From: Salvator merianae
Taxonomy: Eukaryota > Chordata > Lepidosauria > Squamata > Teiidae
Assembly (NCBI GenBank): GCA_003586115.2
Contig: QVOM02000025.1
Coordinates: 50,187,736 to 50,251,735, forward strand
DNA length: 64,000 nucleotides
Direction of reading: 5' to 3'
The notes under the pieces were generated by a model. That model worked only from the letters and a program-made list of their open reading frames with translations, did not search any database and was not told where the DNA came from. The position numbers and the translations under genes were made by a program. Positions within the stretch are counted from its first letter, which is position 1; every line of letters starts with the position of its first letter. Shown piece by piece: positions 32,700 to 44,429 of the stretch.

Positions 32700-34230
32700 T
32701 AAGACATCTAGCTATTTGTCTTCTGTCTAGATGCTCACAGTGGATGGGAAACTTAAAATGTGTGTGCCTTCTTGTGTTAATTCCTGAAGCTGTTAATAGA
32801 CTGGAGTGCCTTTCAGATAAAGAATATACTCCCATAGGAGACAAAGAGGAGGGCCTTTAAAATAGACTTTGTTCTCTGTTTAAAAAGAGATGGAGAGACC
32901 CTGCCATCAAAACTTTCTGGCAATCTTGAAGGTGACTCATCTGTGGCCTTCTAGATATTACTGGATTACAACTTGCACCATCCTTGATTGTCTGGTCTTG
33001 TGTCAAGAAAAACATATTAGGAGAGGATAAAAGAGTCATAACATAGGCAAGACACTAAGGGAAAAGACCAAAGCTGGGAACTGTGAAGAAGACTAGGGGC
33101 TTGAACTGGAAGAAAAGGCATCTGAGACTGACAGTTAGGAAGCTGGAGCTGAAAACTGGACACTGGATGCTGAGACTAGAAAGCAGGGGCTTGGACAGCT
33201 TGAGTAAGGTTCACTGGCAAGTGAGAAAGTATGGCACTGGATGTGAAGACACTGGAGGAATTGGCAAGTGTAGAACAAAGCAATAACATGTACAAGAACT
33301 GATTTTACAGGATTAAACATAAACTTTGTGATAATTGGTAAAACCTGAAGTAGTAACCAGGGAGCTGTGATATAGGAGCAAGGCAAATGGGTTTTGTGCA
33401 GCAGAGATCAAAAGTGAAAACCTTCTAAGACCTGAAAGGACAGATTCTTGCTGATTGACAAGTGGAGGCTGATGTGGCCATAAATTCTTAGAAGACAATG
33501 GCAGGAAAGAGGCAGAAAAAAGACTTTGCAAAGATGGGAAGGAAGGGGATGAACCTGGGAGTGTGGAATACAAAGGAATAACAGATGAGCGTAAGGGTCA
33601 GGCTATGGAACTTGTTATGTATGTTTATAAAACCAGACATATTTAGCCATTATACACAGAATTAGGATTAGAAGAGATAAGTGACCATTAAAAGCATGGG
33701 ACTTGTGCATAGTCCAATACTCATCTTGATTACTAGAAGACATGGTGCACAAAGTCACCCCTCACTTTGATTCACTGACTTTACTCTTCATCATTGGTTC
33801 CTGCCAGAGCATTAATTTGTTTTGCGGTTTATGCCACAAGAACAATTTAGTCTCATCAGCCTGTGACAGGAAGATACTACTTGAACTACCAATATCCATT
33901 CCTTGGATGACAGAGCTGCAAGATTAATATGTTAATGTGGAAACCCAAAACAAATAGTTTAATTGCTACACATTGTTCATCCATTCTTTTCCTGAACATC
34001 TGACCCATACCTTGAGGCTATATATTGGGGTTTAAGAGAAAGTGTCTCCATTCATTCAATACTACTTGTGTTCCTGTGTCCCACCATGCAGTGTACAGGG
34101 AGGCTGCCCTCCTCCTCAAATCCTGTCATTAAAGGGATACAGCAAAATAATTAATTTTAGTGTTACTTTGACAATGAGAAAATGGAGGTTAGGAGAATGA
34201 GCTGGTGAAGATTGCATCTATTTCTCACAG
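32700..34230. other. Stretch without recognised features
   Basis: Moderate composition. Between 33070 and 33250 there are loosely repeated GGAAG/CTGGA/CTTGA-type words without a clean period. The small open frames carry no domain. Confidence 0.4.
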
Positions 34231-34244
34231 ACATCCTGAAATAA

Positions 34245-34250
34245 ATAGAT

Positions 34251-34295
<45 letters not shown>

Positions 34296-34341
34296 GGAAG
34301 GAAGGAGAGAGGGAGGGAGGGAGGAAAAGAAAGAAAGAAAG

Positions 34342-34428
<87 letters not shown>

Positions 34429-34429
34429 A
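34245..34429. repeat. Long compound purine-rich microsatellite (GATA)n-(GGAA/GGGA)n-(GAAA)n
   Basis: About 12 GATA units, an irregular GGAA/GGGA block (34295-34325), then about 26 GAAA units. The last 135 bp are essentially all purine on the + strand. Confidence 0.95.
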
Positions 34430-35310
34430 TCAGCACTGGGATGATGGTGATGAGGAAAGAGGGAAAAATGTGGCAGGATCCCAGGTATAGATGTAGAGCC
34501 ATTTGGCACTTGAGAGCACCCCAAACTAATACTGCAGAAAAACTATGGAATGGAAGTTGCTCAGTAGAAGCCTTGGAAGGTGGTGTATGAGAGAGGACCA
34601 TCAGAAGGAAGATGCTTAGATTGGAAGTGTCATCCCCCCAAGCTTTGCCTTGATCCAAAACACATCAAACTATAGTTCAGGAACTCAAAGGAGGCTTTCA
34701 GTTTGAGTGGCACCCCAGTCCACCTCCCCACAGTCCCAATCCACAGGCTGTGACTACTTGCAAGCTATTCTAACAAAAGTATGTATAGAAACAATCAATA
34801 TATGTTCAAAGAAATGGTACTTTCTGCTGGGAAGGCTGCCCCCTCCTCATGCTTTCTAGATAGCTGTTGTGTCACTGAAAGTTTCTTAACCAAGTAAATA
34901 TCTAAATTGTGATTATTATTCTGAACACACTGCCATTTACAACTAATATTTTTCCACATTTTTTCTTATCCTCACAAAGAAAATTATATTGCATAATATG
35001 AAATATTTTGCGCCAGATGCTTCTTTCCTTTTAACATTTGCAAAGTTTATATTTGTCCTCATGAGTCCTACTGGTTTTTAAAGTTTGGAAAGGGTAAATG
35101 TTGGTGTACATTCATTTGCATAAAAAGACGAAGACAATCAGAATATAATCCAAAAGCAAATACTGATTGTTCCAGAGCATTAGCCATATGATCAAAGAAT
35201 AATAATGATAATCAAGGCTTACCAAAATGATGTGGAAAAATAGTGACTTTTTAAAACAAAAAATCTTTAAACTTCTAAAAATAGTATAGCTAATTACCGG
35301 ATACATTTTT
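34430..35310. other. Stretch without recognised features
   Basis: No repeats, coding or RNA motifs were recognised. Confidence 0.4.
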
Positions 35311-35316
35311 GACTAA

Positions 35317-35338
35317 AACACACGCACACACACACACT

Positions 35339-35374
<36 letters not shown>

Positions 35375-35397
35375 ATTGTGAATTGTGAATTGTGAAT
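35317..35397. repeat. Compound (AC)n-(CT)n-(TA)n microsatellite followed by heptamer AATTGTG x3
   Basis: AC units, then about 13 CT units, a short TA run, and three tandem AATTGTG heptamers. Confidence 0.9.
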
Positions 35398-35497
35398 TTT
35401 GTTTTTGACTAAGTTTACATAGTGTGCAAACACTCTTGATGGAAGTAGACAACACTGAATTCAATATGATGTACCTGTGCAGCAAATGTGTGATATA

Positions 35498-36013
35498 GGA
35501 CCTTTATGCACATGCCTTTGTTCAATACTAGGATACCTCATCGTCCTATTCAGGGTTCCAATAGTCTGCACATTGTTGCAGATATGTGACATCCCACCCA
35601 CAGCTCGTTCACTCTGTCTGCATAGGATCAAGCATGATCCAAATTAAGGTCCCTTGATTTGGATCGCCAGTAGACCTCAATAACAAGGTCATCTAGCAGA
35701 CCGGTGTGACCTTGTCTGGAATATGGAGGCATGCTGAAAGCATTCCTCCATGCTTCTGACTACTGGGGGACCCAGTGTGGTCCTGAAATGCATCTCCTGG
35801 TGATTCTGAGGCTATGAACCTTTTTCATAGCTCCCCATTGCCCTCAGAGACTGCCCCCAAAGTTCTATAAGCTTTGGGGTTGGTCTGGTGCTAGTCTGGA
35901 CCAGAATTGTTATGTTCCAAACCATGCCATGCTGTGTTCTAGACTAGTAAACTTCACTGGTCCGAACCTACTTGCCTGGAACCAAGCATGGCAAGTGCAG
36001 AAATGCCCTTATT
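35498..36013. mobile_element. Palindromic MITE family P, copy 2
   Basis: The left end 'ggacctttatgcacatgcc' and right end 'ggcaagtgcagaaatgccc' are inverted repeats. Internal landmarks shared with other copies are 'tggatcgccagtagac', 'ggagg' near 'catgc', and 'aactt(c)actggtccgaacc' near the right end. The flanking triplets (ata / tta) do not match fully, so no target duplication is claimed. Confidence 0.7.
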
Positions 36014-36115
36014 TTCTCTAACAGCTACCTTGAACTATTCTGAAGTGTATTTTAAAAGAATACTTAAAAGAACACTGGTGTAAAATGTGATGTTCTGCCT
36101 CCTAGATCTAAAAAT

Positions 36116-36642
36116 AGGGACCTTTCTGCACTTGCTGGCATTCCATACGAGCAATTGCACTAATGGCCTCCCTTCTGCATGTTAGTGCAGAATATAGGAA
36201 GCTCCACCCACCACTAGTATACTCAATCCATGTAGGAAAGAGCATGATTCTGATCAACAGGCCCTTGATCTGGATCACCGGTAGGCTTGGTCTACTGGTG
36301 TAATTGTAGGCCATAGACTGGGTGCACAGGGTGTGCAGAAGGTATGCCCCTGCATTCAAGACTACTAGAGGATCCATTTTAGTGGTGCATCAAAGTGCAC
36401 CACCAATATGGGTTCCCTGGGGGTACTGAAGGTAGGAATTTTTGCAAACCCTTCTGAGCTTTTGGAACCCAGCCCTGAAGCTTCTTTGTTCTTTGAGGCT
36501 AGTATGAGGGCTGGTCTGGATCAGCACTGTTGTACAGATCCCACCATTTCAGACCATGTCAAGCCATGGTCCAAACCATTGGACTTCTTTGATTTAGATC
36601 CACCAGTTTAGATCATGATGAGGCAGTACAGAAAGGTCCCAT
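36116..36642. mobile_element. Palindromic MITE family P, copy 3
   Basis: 'agggacctttctgcact' at the left and 'agtacagaaaggtccc' at the right are near-perfect inverted repeats. The interior follows the same order as copy 2 ('gatctggatcaccggtaggc', 'gaggatcc', 'tggatcagcactgttg', 'atccaccagtttagatcatg'). It sits only about 100 bp from copy 2 in the same orientation. The best-preserved long member here. No transposase. Confidence 0.75.
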
Positions 36643-37179
36643 GTCTCACAATGCTAGAAAAGCTCTTTCCCGGTCTCTCCCTGATCTAGGAAATGCTGCA
36701 GATTGACTGTACATTGACAACTGCCAGCTTCTATTTTTCAAAACTAAATTCTGTCTAGTACAATTTCTTCTATGGTTTTGAAGGAAAACTAACTAGGGCA
36801 GGATCCACAGGAAGCCAAAAATGAAATGTGGGAGTCATGGAAGGGGGTACTTGGAGGGACGTTCCCAAACCCATTGTGCAAATAATCCACCACTGAAAAA
36901 TTGAAAATGCTTTCAGAGGCACTATACCTGCAATGTCTCCCTACATAGCTGCCCCATGTAGCCCTACCTGAAAGCATTTGCACTGGTCCAAAAAGCACAG
37001 AGCTGCTTTGGAAGGCATAGAAATTTGCCAACTTCCACAGCCACTATCTTTCCCTTTCAATACGGTGCCAGACAAAAACATCAAAGCTAGGCATCAAAAG
37101 TTCCCCAGCTTATAGATATGACACATATAGATATAAGCATACTTCAAGTTTTTAGAGCTAGAACAAGCATTCCAATCAC

Positions 37180-37675
37180 AGGGCCTGTTTGCACCTCTCA
37201 CTAGTGAGTGTCTGGATGCTCACTAGTGAAGTGTGACCACACTGCATGGAAGTCCAAGTGATCAGGAGCAGTTATAGCTGCTTCCAAATGTTACTAGCTG
37301 TGGAGCACAAAATTGTGCTCCATAGATGTACTGGAAAAAGCTGGACTGCTCCTGGTATACAGTGTTTGACCTACTTCCAGGTGCAAATGCTGCACAGTAT
37401 GGATGTGCAGTCATATGATGTGTTCCCAGTTACTATGGTAGTTAGATCATTTCCCTGGTCTCTGTCTTGGTGGGACAACCAGCATTCACACTGTGTGTGC
37501 TAGAAGCCTGGTTCCAGGATGTTCCAGCCTTCACAGTGCAGTTGGCCGCTGCACCGCAGGGACTGTTCCACCATGGAATGTTCACAATTGAACATTCCAT
37601 GGTGGAAAGGGAGAAAAGACCCACTGAAGGAACTACAATGATGCAGATTCCGTCTAGTGATGGTCATACATAGGA
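37180..37675. mobile_element. Probable MITE with strong internal palindrome
   Basis: It begins 'agggcctgtttgcacc' with repeated CACTAGTGA words (37198-37230). It contains the perfect 19-bp-arm hairpin at 37566-37607 and a segment (37430-37480) similar to 22190-22230. The ends are not certain. Confidence 0.45.
37566..37607. repeat. Perfect 19-bp inverted repeat, CAAT loop
   Basis: 'ttccaccatggaatgttca' (37566-37584) is the exact reverse complement of 37589-37607; the loop is CAAT. Confidence 0.95.
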
Positions 37676-37689
37676 TTAAAAACTTATCT

Positions 37690-37851
37690 ATGCAGTATTA
37701 TGTAAACATATATCAGTGTAACCCAAAGCAGAAATAACTATTTGGCTTCCAATATTCAGAGTATAATCAAAATCCTTGGATTTTTCTGAAGGCCTTGTTA
37801 TACAGAATAACGACTTTCCAAGACAAATGCAAATAGGTCCCAATACTATTT

Positions 37852-37886
<35 letters not shown>

Positions 37887-38590
37887 GTTTGTTGATTCTT
37901 TTCACTACTCAGATATTTACAAAAAGAATAATTCATTCTTTATATTCGACAATACATAGTTACAAGATGTATATTCATAAGTTTGGATCTAAAGACAGCT
38001 TATTTAGTACAAAATGCACAAAACAGAAGAGGCAGTTTTTCTTAATGATGTCTAAGAAAACAAGCCAGACTTTGCTACAGTGAACAAAGCTTCAGTTCTT
38101 GATACACACAAGTATTATCTCCATCTTCAAAAGGAAATTGTCATGAATTTTGAGTCAGAACATGAAAGTCTTAAAACAGATAGTGCACATCCAGTCTGTG
38201 TATTCTCCTGACACATCAAAATAAATACTACATCTACTATGCAAGAAGCTGCTTTGCTCCCTACAACACCCCCTCTCAAACTCTTTCCTGTCACTGAAAA
38301 TGATTGGTCCATGCAACTTATCAATCTCAGGTTGCTCTACTCCTTTTTTTCTGTTCTGCTCCTTCCTAAAAAGGCAATTTATTAGGACTCCTTATCTCTC
38401 AAAGTTCATATCAGTGTTCCTGCGCAAAACTTCAAACATTCATGAATACACCACACACAAACCCACAGACCAAGGTTAAAGGTTGGAAATGAAGGGCTGG
38501 AATTCTCAATGCCACTGAGGAAATACTCCCCCTTGGAATGGCCATGTGCTACCTCTATAAATCTGTAACAGGAATACTTAAGAATGTGAC
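37690..38590. other. Stretch with one (AC)n run
   Basis: (AC)n at 37854-37884, about 15 units. Otherwise nothing recognised. Confidence 0.5.
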
Positions 38591-38597
38591 TCCCCAT

Positions 38598-39003
38598 TCG
38601 ATCTTTCAGCACTGAAAATCCATGTTTTGAACCAGTGGGTTGGACCATGGTCAGGTGTGGTCTAGACCTGCACCATCTGTATGACAGACCAGCCCCCACA
38701 CCAGCCCTGAAGCTAACCTGAGCTTCACAGCTGGGCTTCAAGAGCTCTGAAGGGCTAGGAATGAAAGTTCCTCACCTTGGAGTCACCAGCAAATCAATTT
38801 TGGTGATGTTTTTTGGTAGCCTGGAAAATAGAGGCATGGTTGATATTGATATCTCCTAGTGATTCAGATCAAAGCCCCCTTGATCTGGATTGTGCTGTAT
38901 CTGCATAATGGGAAGGGCCTCCTGTATTCTGCCTTAACATATGGAAGGGAGGTCTGTAGTCTTCTTCTGGAACAGAACTAAGGGCCAGTGCAAAAAAGGC
39001 CCC
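38598..39003. mobile_element. Palindromic MITE family P, copy 4 (diverged)
   Basis: Left end 'cgatctttcagcactg' and right end 'cagtgcaaaaaaggcccc' are degenerate versions of the family ends. The internal 'gaaccagtgggttggacc', 'gggctaggaatgaaagttcc', 'gatctggattgtgctg' and 'aacatatggaagggagg' match copy 1 in order. Confidence 0.6.
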
Positions 39004-39234
39004 CTGATTCTTCTGGATTTCTGACACAGAGACATATTATGGGGGAGAAAGTGGCTAGACTCATGATGTTTTTATATCTACCAGCATTTAATAAATACTG
39101 GACCATCTTCTCATCTTTTAGTTTTTCGTTCTGCAGCTGTATGCTAGAACTTCAAGAAAAGAATGAGTCTACTTTTCCACTATTTATTGCACTGTACAGC
39201 AAACTCCTTTTGGTAAATTAAGGTGTTTAAAATG

Positions 39235-40290
39235 TCCCTCCTAGCTGCTGTTACACATTTGAAGGATTATTTATGGGTAAAGAAAGCTTTGGTCCAGTTT
39301 GGACTCCAGCTGAGCTTTTGATTAGTCTCTAGTAAAGTTCTGCAGGGCTTAGTTCTTTCATGCTTGGTATTTAACATCTACATAAAATCGCTGGATGAAA
39401 ACATCCATAGCTCTGGGGTAAGTTGCCATGAGTATGCTGATGATAATCAGCTGTACATTTGTACCCCAGGTTAAAGAAGGAGTGTAGTGACAATGAGGAT
39501 GTAAGATTTTTGATGGGTCAAATCAAACTCAGACTCAGTCTCTTCAAGTCATAACCACTGTTTTAGAAATCTCAAGCTGAGATTGTGCTGTTACTAAAAG
39601 AGAAGGTATGCAATTTGGGGTTCATTAGTAGACTCACTGGGCTTACTATTGGACTAGCAGATGGAAAGTGTGTGAGCCTTTTTGGACATGATGGTAGACT
39701 GGTCCAAAAACCATTTTACAGGTCTCCCTTCCACAAGCTGGTGCAGTCTAAGGAGTCCATGCCCCTCCTATTATATCTCCTACTTGGGGCTACCCTTGAA
39801 GATGACACAGAATCTGCAACTGGTGCAGAATGAAATGTCTCGTGCTTTTGCTAATTGTTGTAAGTATGACCACATAACAGCTATTTTGCAGAATTGACTT
39901 CTGGTTTGTTTCTAAGTTCAATTCTAAGTTCAAGCTATGAACTTTAAAGCTCTTAGGGTCATAGAATCCATTGGCTTTCAGGAACATTTCTCCCAAACAA
40001 ATAGGATTCAACCCATGAGGAATCTGAAACAAGCCTTCTTACTGATTCATGATGCATTTCTACTGAAAGGAGCATGGACCAGGAAGACACTCTTTTCAGC
40101 TCCAGTTCCAGCACAGTGGATTCACTTCTTCCATTTGACCTACTTTTAATTCTAGTGATATCACCAGCTTATTATTGACTTGTTAAATCTGTTTATAGTT
40201 TGCTTTTTTTTTTTTTTGACTCTTGTTAATTACTTTGAATTGCTATGAAATAGGAATAAGACAAGCAAACTAGATAAACTAAATAAATGG
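39235..40290 (+). pseudogene. L2-like LINE 3' half (degraded)
   Basis: Plus-strand translation across frames gives 'VLQGLVLSCLVFNIYIKSLDE', then 'YADDNQLYICTPG' (motif C, about 39435-39470). Further on come 'YLGLPLKMTQNLQLVQNEMSRA' (about 39780-39845) and 'YDHITAILQN', then a degraded 'NRIQPMRNLKQAFLLIHDAFL' in the C-terminal part. This is the order of the intact LINE at 29.3 kb. About 180 residues between motif C and LGLPLK are shortened or scrambled. The 3' end near 40250-40290 is A-rich with ACTAAATAAA. A 19-bp tandem duplication follows at 40309-40346. Confidence 0.75.
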
Positions 40291-40308
40291 CTACATGACC
40301 ACTCATGT

Positions 40309-40346
40309 ACTCTGCAGAAAGCAAATCACTCTGCAGAAAGGAAATC
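40309..40346 (+). repeat. 19-bp tandem duplication
   Basis: 'actctgcagaaagcaaatc' is followed by the same unit with one base changed (G for C). Confidence 0.9.
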
Positions 40347-40655
40347 ACTAGGCATTGGCATGAGAATTCACATTTTAGTGTGACATATCTGCAACAAAAC
40401 CTGATGCAGTGTGAGATAAGACTTGTGTATAGCAACACCTTAAATTGTCTTACCTCCAGTAGCACACCACTCTTGCTTCTGTGCCAACAATTCAGTTATC
40501 TCTTCCTAGCAGCTAATGCTATTAAAATCATACCTCCAATAATAAGGCGTGCTGAGATAGAAAAAGGGAAAAAAAGATCATGATTAATCATATACATTCT
40601 ATTACAAGTTCAGGGGGAAAATGTTGAAAGCAGATGGTTAGTGAGTAAAGTTTGG

Positions 40656-41118
40656 ATTCCATGGGTCTTTCCACACATTGTGGGCTATCATGTGCACACT
40701 GATCCTAAACAGGTTATTTGGCTCACTTCGGAATTAGGAACAAAAGTTCCCACCTCCAAAATTTCTAGCTTAGGTTGCTTTAGTTAGGTGATCAGAAGCA
40801 GTACACTTCCGGCACCACTTCCAGGTGCCTAGCAAACTGGTGCTGGGTTTCTCAGCCGTGGTATACTAGATCATGGCTTGTGTCCACACATGAGCTACTG
40901 CTCTGGTATAGCAGCCAGAATGCTTTATGAACCACTTATAAATAGTTCATGCTGGGAGCAGGCTATGATGCAATTTTTACGACATAGCCCTCTCTAATAC
41001 CTTGTCTGATGTAAATGGCCTCTCAGTAAACTACTCTGTAGTGCAGATGAGGTGAGAATTCCCAAGGCTAGTGTATTGATCCAATATGGATATAGTCCAT
41101 AATTCCTGTGTGAAGATT
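40656..41118. mobile_element. Possible MITE with CTTCACACA-type ends
   Basis: 'gggtctttccacacattgtgg' at the left and 'ccataattcctgtgtgaagat' at the right are imperfect inverted repeats. The block between them is richer in G+C than its flanks. Target duplication not readable. Confidence 0.4.
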
Positions 41119-41444
41119 TAATTTGTGCTATCAATGCTTATAGAAGAGTCTGACACCTTGTGGCAGAGACTGAAACCAGGATGACCAGCTTTACAAGACA
41201 GGTCATTTTTACAGATGAGTAACTGCAAAGCTCTTATTAACGAGCCAATAACAGCTGACCTGTGCTGGCATTAAAATGAAATTTATGAGTCTAAGACAGA
41301 GATGTGCAAGGACTTCTTGTTCAGAGATATCAAAATGTCAATGACATATCTTCAAAAATATACTAACGTGTGGGCAGTCACTTGACAGCTAACTATTAGT
41401 TTATAATACCTTCCTAACTGTGAGGACCTTGAATCCACCCTTAC

Positions 41445-41761
41445 TTGAGATGTGCAAAATTTGTTTCACATGCACAAATTAAGTCAAATATTTTGCATTT
41501 GCAGATATTCAAATCAAATTGAAAATGTGTTTTTTCACATTTTCAAAGTTCGTCAAAATGAACCAGTCTCTAACCTCTCAAAAGCTGTGTTTTAACCCAC
41601 GAAAAGGACATAATTTAAATGGGGGGAACATCATAAGCATTGCAAATATCAAATGTGAAAAACTTTTTTTTTCAAAGTTGTGATTGATAGACAGATCAAA
41701 AAGATAGGTTTTCACTTCCACAGCAAATCAAAAAAGTAAATTTTGTTCTTGCACATCCCTA
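41445..41761. mobile_element. hAT-type MITE, copy 5
   Basis: It begins 'ttgagatgtgcaaaa' and ends 'ttgcacatcccta'. The flanks 'acccttac' (41437-41444) and 'acccttat' (41762-41769) match at 7 of 8 positions. The interior shares 'gatattcaaatcaa' and a TTTTCACTT block with copy 4. Confidence 0.85.
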
Positions 41762-41769
41762 ACCCTTAT

Positions 41770-42280
41770 ATCAATTTTAAGGCTCACTATCCACAGAAAA
41801 TTGCACCTATTTAAAAATCAATTAACTTCCACAAGGCTTTAATCACAACCAAATAACTGCTTACAATGAAACAGGTGGTTTCCATTGTTGGACAGTGTTA
41901 GAAATATTCTGAATCCTCACAAGAGAAGTTCTATTTAAAGGAAAGCAAAAAAAACCAAAACCATCAAGAAGTATGGAAATTAAATCACACACAAAAATAC
42001 TCAAACAAGTTAAGTCACAGCCCATCAAGCAGACAAATCACAAAAATTTCACTCACTCCTAGTTTATGTGGAATTGGTAAAATAATGTTTTATTGTTTCA
42101 TACTGCCATCACATCCCACCTTACACCATTAGAAAAATTAAAAGCCTTTTGTCTTACATTTACTTTTCATGTTCATGGTGCTAGTCCCGCTGCTTTTTTC
42201 AGTACAATAGTGGGTGTGCCCCATCTATGGACCCATTGAAGTTAGCAGCGGGCACAATAATTGATACTCCTTGTTTGGCC
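41770..42280. other. Stretch without recognised features
   Basis: AT-rich; nothing recognisable. Confidence 0.4.
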
Positions 42281-42284
42281 CACT

Positions 42285-42555
42285 TTGTTGCACTTTACTT
42301 TACTTTACTTTCGATTTCTATCCTGCCCTATACCAAGGGGTCCCAGGGCGGCTTACAAAAACACACCAAAAAAAACCAAATTACAATAAAAACACCATAA
42401 AAACATTATAAAACATCTTAAAACATACAAAAAGCTTACAGAGCTTATAAAAACTATTACGGTAAAAAACCATAAAAGCATTATGAAAACATCATAAATC
42501 ATAAAATGATAAAAGCAGTAGCACAATCACCACAATGAGCCTTTCCATAGGCCTG
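42285..42555 (-). mobile_element. L2-like 3' end with terminal hairpin and (AAAGT)n tail
   Basis: On the minus strand it reads '...gtaagccgccctgggacc...tagggcagg' followed by an AAAGT pentamer series (42290-42310 on +). The hairpin at 42330-42356 corresponds to that of the LINE at 32303-32331. The part to the right (42360-42530) is an A-rich 3' UTR rich in CATAAAA words. Confidence 0.7.
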
Positions 42556-42599
42556 CTGATGAACTGAGTATCTTTTGCTGCACCAAGAAAAGCAGTGAT

Positions 42600-42870
42600 T
42601 TACTCATTCAGTCATTTGTAGAATTTATATCTCACCCTTCACTAAAGGTATCAGGGAGGATCACAACAAAAATAACAAATAACAAATAATTTAAAACATA
42701 TTTAAAATATAAATCTCCTTCCTTCCCTTCTGGCAAGACAACACCTAGAGGCAGGTAGATATCAAAGGCTTGGATAAAGAGGTATGTTTTAATCAGATGC
42801 TGATGGAACCAGCATGATGAGACCCTTTCATTGGGCCTCAGTATAAGCATCAGGTGCCTTTAGCTATGCC
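42600..42870 (-). mobile_element. L2-like LINE 3' fragment
   Basis: Left part: 'gaatttatatctcacccttcac' tail shared with 61250. Right part: the minus strand encodes 'HLIKTYLFIQAFDIYLPL', the conserved polymerase C-terminus. Truncated upstream. Confidence 0.65.
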
Positions 42871-42879
42871 AAGAAAAGC

Positions 42880-43900
42880 AGCAGCAGGGCCAGTATGACA
42901 AGCCCTTCCTGCATGGGCCAGCAAAAAGACTACAGGAAGAGAGCAAGAACTACACCACTACCACCAATCACACACCATACTCTGCAGGCAGGCAGGGGTG
43001 TTTCATTTAAAATGTTGAGGTCAGCATTTTTCCTCCCTCTGTCCTTCCAGCTATATCTGAAGGGGATATAGCATTCAATAAACTACATTCATATTACAAA
43101 TTTTACTTTTGCTTTTGTCATCAGCCACTTTTGTAATATCCAACCATTTAATGAAATATATTTTGCCCCACCCCAACACCCTCTTAACATTTCTGAAATT
43201 GTCAACAAGCCTTCTGTAATGCATGCAAGACAAAAGCTTCCACAAGATCAGAAAAAGTAGATAATTTTTTTAATTTAGGGGGAAATAGTTTTGGAAACAT
43301 CTGTTTATGGCTCTCTGACTCTCTCTTGCTAATTTAGGAGACATCATATAATAGTAAAGAATGTTGCAGATCTGTTTGTCTCAAAATAATCTAAGAATTA
43401 TGCTACAGACTTCAACATTTTTATAGAAGCTGCATCACTAAGGCTGCTGGGCACGGATGTTTTAGTATGGATATTTAAAAACTGGATTTTATTGCAGATA
43501 AATGAGGGAAGAGGATATGACTTGTTCAGAAAAAAAGGGAATTATTTATTCAATACACACACACTACTTAAAATAATGAAGGAAAGAAAACAGAAAATTG
43601 AGAATTTAATTAATGCACAGCATGCTTTTTACATAGAATTGTGCAATAGGATAGTATACCCATGGATGGTAAGCACAAATCAGTACAAATGGAAGCTCTT
43701 ACTTGTTCCATGCATAGATTCAGGGGGGTTGTTTAAAATAATTGAGGCACAGGCAAATCTGTGTTTTACCAAGCATGTGTAAGAGAGGATACAATTTCAC
43801 AAGTAATTTCTGGGGACCTTGCACATTCTAGCTTAAAGGATTGAAAACCCACTTATCCCATAACCCAAACAAGAAAATGAGAATAGGAAAGTACTTCTGT
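42880..43900. other. Stretch without recognised features
   Basis: The 96-codon frame at 43492-43782 has no recognisable domain and ordinary local composition, so I do not call it a gene. Confidence 0.4.
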
Positions 43901-43908
43901 CTGTGTAG

Positions 43909-44030
43909 TAGAGAAGTTTGTGGTTCCCTCTAGTTTGGGGGGGGGGGAGGCAAAGCAAACCCAAGTCAAGAGTAGTTGGGTCAATTTGAGCCAAACCAAA
44001 CCAATGAATTTCAGTTTGTGTGCATGTCTA
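43909..44030. mobile_element. hAT-type MITE, copy 6, with perfect target duplication
   Basis: A 122-bp element beginning 'tagagaagtttgtgg' and ending 'agtttgtgtgcatgtcta'. The flanking 8 bp 'ctgtgtag' (43901-43908 and 44031-44038) are identical. It contains a G11 run at about 43938-43948. The shortest member of the family here, and the one with the cleanest insertion footprint. Confidence 0.85.
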
Positions 44031-44244
44031 CTGTGTAGCTGGCCTACATTTGTCTTATTCCACAAGTTATTTAGGTTTGTGGAACCAAAGGCTTGTACAC
44101 CCAAATAGATAGACAAAAGTAGCTTTGAAATGCATAGGATCAGGTGTTGGATACCAAGTTAGACTTCAAAAGGAGTTTCAAGAGGACAATCAAAGTAATG
44201 GATGATAGGACTATTTGATTACTGAGTTACTTTAGGTGGGTTTG

Positions 44245-44345
44245 TTTGTTTATATGTATTTATATCCCATCCTTCATCAAATAGTCCCAGGGCAGGTCAC
44301 AACATTCATAAAATGATGTAACATCAATAAAATCAATACAACATC
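44245..44345 (-). mobile_element. L2-like LINE 3' tail fragment
   Basis: 'tgtatttatatcccatccttcatcaaat' followed by 'gtcccagggcaggtcacaac' matches the 3' tails at 3030 and 61250. Confidence 0.6.
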
Positions 44346-44360
44346 CTTAACTTTAAAAGC

Positions 44361-44411
<51 letters not shown>
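44361..44411. repeat. (ATA)n microsatellite
   Basis: About 17 ATA/TAA units, next to the L2-like tail. Confidence 0.95.
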
Positions 44412-44415
<4 letters not shown>

Positions 44416-44429
44416 GAATGCAGTATGCT

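Noticed and set aside
32246..32707. 153-codon minus-strand frame across the N gap
   Set aside because: It is made of N and trinucleotide repeat; the residues are poly-Leu, poly-Phe and unknowns.
33070..33260. Minisatellite
   Set aside because: GGAAG/CTGGA words recur but no constant period could be found by eye.
34218..34658. 146-codon minus-strand frame with FLSFFLS repeats
   Set aside because: Translation of the (GAAA)n and (GATA)n microsatellites.
43492..43782. 96-codon open frame
   Set aside because: Composition like the surrounding AT-rich DNA and no recognisable motif.
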